Positions 60,249 to 64,000 of a stretch of 64,000 nt of DNA are shown in pieces. Position 1 is the first letter of the stretch. The number at the start of each line of letters is the position of its first letter. Source of the stretch: Cordia subcordata (taxonomy: Eukaryota; Streptophyta; Magnoliopsida; Boraginales; Cordiaceae); NCBI GenBank assembly GCA_028554755.1, contig JAPTOF010000001.1:632501-696500 (forward strand), read 5' to 3'. A program made the translations under genes and the position numbers. Below the pieces are notes generated by a model. The model was not told where the DNA came from. It was given only the letters and a program-made list of their open reading frames with translations, and did not search any database.

Positions 60249-63200
60249 TCAAGCAGCAGAAGCAGCTTTGCATATGGGGAGGTCCTCTTTGAGATTAGGT
60301 GGGATCCTCAGAATAGGATTGCTCTCAAAGAAATTGACAGGCTTTAGATCGAAACTAGAAGAAACTGTTGGCATGATTGGGAAGTCCTCTTGGCATGGAA
60401 TGTGGTGGAACCCTAATGTATACCACACTACTATGTCCTTGCCCTCAATTTCCCGGTCTCTGCAGCAGACAAATAAATAGATAAGACAGCTTAATACGAG
60501 GGTAGTTTATAATTTAGTAACTTGAATTTAAATAGGTTAATTATTTCCGATCCAAATAAAATCTAAGGTCCAAGGACTTTATACGGCAAAAATTTGGAAC
60601 AGCAGATTTTACCTGTCGGACCACACCGCGAGAGTGTCATCGCCATGACTCTGGTAAGCAAACAAGCCACCAGCCCATTGCTCACTCCGGTTATAGGGAG
60701 TGACCCAAATCTGATTATTCGTGAACGCAGCCCTGTGTTGTGGTGGATCATCTAAATCAAGCAAACTAGCTGCCGTGCCACCAGGGACAACTTTATATCC
60801 AACCGGGTTGCCCACCCTCGTCGCCTTGGATGGATTAATCACATGGAATTCAGATGGATCATAGAGCTTGAGCTTAATTTGCGCGTCCTTTTCAGTCTTG
60901 GCAACTTTTCTTGCAGCTTTCAAGTAACTCCTCCTAGGTGACTCTCCTGGTGAAGGATGTTCTTTTTGCAGATTCACTTTAACAAATGAATTATCAGAGC
61001 CGTCCACGTCCATGTCAAGATGAAATGTGATGTAGTGGTCGTGGATTACACCTATCACATTCTCGGACAACAGTGTGCCATAGAGGTTTTCTTCGTCTTG
61101 GTTCACTTGGTTCATGTTGATGTAAGAAGTGCCTTTCACCATCAATATTCCACTCAATCCAACCTATAAATTATCAAGATTCCCGTTGAATTATCACAGA
61201 GAAATACTCTTTTCATCCCATTGATAGTGATTGCTAACAAATATCAGACACGCGAGGTGGTGATGTAGTTTTATAAAATTATTTGTATATACGCATCAAA
61301 CAAAAAGTCGCAAAGATGCATCCGCTAGACTACAAGAGATAGTCACTGACCTTGACTCTGATGAGTCCATCTGTTTGAAACTCCCAATCAACAATGTAAT
61401 CGTAGTTGGCTACTGAAGCTGCCATCCTCACCACTAACGTCACCTTGGGCCTCGCCTCTCGAATCTACCAAGATACTCAAAGTGACAAAAATGACTAGCT
61501 ACCAAAGTAATAGATGCAGAAAACTCCACTATGCTGGGCTGACGCAGACTTACGTAAAATCTTCAATCATGCCGATAGATATCCACAAAATTTTATCAAG
61601 TAAACTTATTAAGAATTAGCCACAAGAGATTTATCCTTTATGCCTTATAATATCATTACTTTAAGCGATAGCCATTCATGCACCAAACCACCTCTTCATT
61701 TATAGAGCGCAGAATTATCAATTCCACCCTTCATCTATAAGTTTAAACTCTGGAAAAAGATAAATAAATAGATAAATAATCCCCAATTTTTACTATAAAT
61801 CTCCACCCTTAATCCAACCCATACCTCAGGAATTCGGATCCTAATGGGGAAATAGCTAGTAGTTGAGCTATCCCTATTTCCAACTTCTACATATTTATTA
61901 AACTAATAAGCCCGGAAAGAAATTCTTCTTTATTTGAAAGTTTTTTCTAACTTAGTTAAAGTAGTGGACCCTCTTCACCATTTTACATTGTATCAACTTT
62001 TTTGCGTTTGATCATATATGTAAGAGTTGTTGACTTGGTTACAACTTGTTGAACGTTTAAGAACCTATAATCTGGCTTGACTAATAACACACTTTAATTA
62101 ACAAACTAGCTAGGAGTGAAAAAATAATCTTACCCCCATGCCAGTGATGGGACTTTCAGAATGTCTCCATCCAATATCACCCGCATAGCTTTCATACACA
62201 CAGACCATGTTTGATCTAACGTACGGGGTTCCATCAGCTGCTGCAAACACACCGTCCATATAGTAAGCATTGCGAGGACAATCATTAAGCGGGTCAAGGG
62301 GCATGGCTTGGAGCCCAAACCCGTATTCACCCGCATCCATATACGTCTTAAAGTACCATGCCTCAGTAGGGTCCATGTACGGCACGAACAACTCCGAAGT
62401 GAACCCTTTGTGCATCACATTCCTCAACTTTCCAGTTTCCGGGTCCCGAACCCTGACCCTGGAAATTATCACCCCGGCTCGCGGGTCGGGCTTAAGGTGA
62501 AATTCCCAGTTTGCCCATTTCACTAAGTGTTCATCCTCGATGGTGAAACTTGGACCTTTTGGCTGCTCGACTGAGATTGGATTGACTAGGTTAAGTTGGT
62601 GAGCATTTTGGACAGAGTAACGATAGTCTGTGTTGGCAGCCTTTGGTATTGGTATGTTGCTTCCCTTGTCTGAAATCTCCAACACTTGTTTTGTGTCCAT
62701 GTCAAGAACCACTGTTAGCCCTTCGATTGGCCTCATGTAGAAGTTTGCTGTGTCTTTCATGCTGTAGCACTGTATTTTAATCAACCTCCTCTTCTCTTCC
62801 CTCTTACCTAAACAACAGAAAATTTAGACAAAAGACAAACATAGTCATATTGAAACAAAAACAAAAACAAAAAACAAAAAACAAAAAAAACAAGACAAGC
62901 AAGAGCTCACCGAACCATCCAGTTGAGATAGGCAAGCATGCAAGGTCAGCTAAATCCACCCCACGTTCAATGATCGTACGGTTGAAATCGGCGCTAGCGA
63001 GCGGGGCCCACGTGGCTGAGGTCATGTCCTCCACGGTCATGGTCGGGTACCCGGAAATCTGACCCACTTCTTGCCGGGTCACTTCACCCGTGCCGAGGTC
63101 CACCGTGAGTACGTGCGAGACGCCATCGGCACGTGCGACGACTGAAGCCTTCCTGGGTGGCAAAGGAGCACCCTTTTGCCACGCTAAGACAACAGACTTG

Positions 63201-63547
63201 TCGGGCTCCTCAAGCACAACCGTGTGAAGCGTGTAGGCTGATGACTTCTTGAAGAGCGGGTGGGATTGGATGATGGCACGCACTTTGTTGAACTCTTGAA
63301 TGGTCAAAGGGTCCAGTGGGTGGTGGGGGACGTCGGCGGAGTGGTGGTGGCGCGCGGGGTTTGGGAGAAGGTGTGGCCTCTTGGATTGGATACGATTCTT
63401 GGAGGTGCACCATGGTGAAGAGGTGGCACAGTCTAGTAGCTCAGCCTTGTTAGATGGTGCATAAGGCAAGCTGAACAAAGTAAAGACTATAAGCAAGACT
63501 ATGCTCAAGAGGAAGAACATCGAGCGGAGGAGATTTTTTCCTTCCAT
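60249..63547 (-). CDS. CuAO: Copper-containing primary amine oxidase (CuAO, EC 1.4.3.21), five exons
   Basis: Oxidises primary amines such as putrescine to aldehyde, H2O2 and ammonia using copper and topaquinone. Exons on the minus strand are 63547-62911, 62807-62134, 61464-61351, 61163-60613 and 60459-60249, giving 728 residues in frame. A hydrophobic N-terminal segment (about 9-27, [19 protein letters not shown]) is a signal peptide or anchor, so an extracellular or endomembrane site is likely. N2/N3 domains follow. Catalytic base Asp370 lies in [10 protein letters not shown]. The topaquinone precursor is Tyr458 in [10 protein letters not shown]. Copper ligands are HDH (516-518) and a later His in GFHHIP (677-678). 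The C-terminus, ICKAASAA, is not a clear peroxisomal signal. All catalytic residues are present and length is normal, so it should be active. It probably acts in wall peroxide production or polyamine turnover; the preferred substrate is not evident. Confidence 0.95.
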
Positions 63548-64000
63548 TTCTTCGTTCTGGAGCTCCTCTCAGAAAACAGGTTGCTTGGTGGAGCCAAAAG
63601 ATCACACTTAAATACTACTAGAGTTGGCTAAAACTATTTTCATTTGGAAAAAAGGGGTATGCTTCCTATTGTTAACATTCAACTTGGTTACTAGACGGGA
63701 TGGCAATGGTACTCTGTCTCGCTTCACTTCACAGGAGTAGAGATGCGGTTTTTGGTGAAAAACCCCTGATAAGGGAGGGCGGAGTTTTCTTCCTTTGCTT
63801 CGGTGCATGGGTAGTTAGGGATAGGGGTTTATGCACCCCGCTCTGCCTTGTCCCGCTATATATTTATATTTGTTGCATTTTATATGTTTCTATATATTTT
63901 TAATATAAATATTATATTTTTTTATATATTTTAATACAAACTTTATGTCACGGAAACCTTTTTTTGGTTTAGTTATAAAAGCTATCCTATTTTAAATACG
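63548..64000. other. Amine oxidase promoter region and window end
   Basis: A weak minus-strand TATTTAAG at 63607-63614, about 60 bp before the ATG, could be the TATA element. From 63880 the sequence is AT-rich. No other gene seen. Confidence 0.4.

Noticed and set aside
1..64000. CRISPR arrays, prokaryotic operons, phage or integrated viral genes
   Set aside because: Scanned by eye; regularly spaced repeats with unique spacers, polycistronic layouts or viral gene sets are absent. The tandem repeats found have no spacer structure.

Overview
The window is nuclear DNA from a flowering plant, most likely a core eudicot. Genes are sparse, many are split by GT..AG introns, and intergenic DNA is AT-rich and full of microsatellites. 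Four products carry probable plastid transit peptides or act in plastids or mitochondria. The repeats are plant types: Tourist-like MITEs with TTA/TAA target duplications, tRNA-derived SINEs, a solo copia LTR and a LINE remnant. I cannot name the species. There is no CRISPR array, prokaryotic operon, rRNA or credible intact tRNA gene.

Layout. 1-1213 (+): 3' end of HOP/STI1, an Hsp70-Hsp90 co-chaperone. 2115-7533 (-): chloroplast elongation factor G in four exons, convergent with HOP; MITEs sit in introns 1 and 3. 10386-11003 and 15211-15828 (-): two invertase/pectin methylesterase inhibitor genes, with SINE copies around them. 17660-20122 (-): an eight-exon plastid-type coiled-coil protein. 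23378-24762 (+): a GPI-anchored lipid-transfer-like protein. 25855-26226: LINE ORF1 remnant. 27449-28107: MITEs and a tandem duplication. 29392-33576 (+): HIP/FAM10, a second Hsp70 cofactor, in eleven exons. 33845-34428: two neighbouring MITEs. 42309-44409 (+): R2R3-MYB factor. 45710-46026: solo LTR. 48703-49755 (+): N-acetylglutamate kinase of arginine synthesis. 52115-52660 (+): CX9C protein. 54471-56764 (+): domesticated hAT transposase. 57161-58971 (+): decayed CYP706 cytochrome P450. 60249-63547 (-): copper amine oxidase.

The genes are not one pathway. Loose themes are Hsp70 co-chaperones (HOP, HIP), plastid functions (EF-G, coiled-coil protein, NAGK) and cell wall or apoplast (PMEIs, LTPG, amine oxidase). 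I found no clearly new biological system. The most unusual observations are: (a) the promoter, leader exon and leader intron upstream of NAGK are paralogous to those of the neighbouring CX9C gene; (b) NAGK has Glu in place of a near-invariant ATP-loop Gly; (c) a ~220 bp MITE family is present in several copies with clean TTA/TAA duplications; (d) a 76-bp-offset duplication in HIP copies an exon end with its splice donor. Gene models were assembled by hand from splice signals and reading-frame continuity; no search was run.
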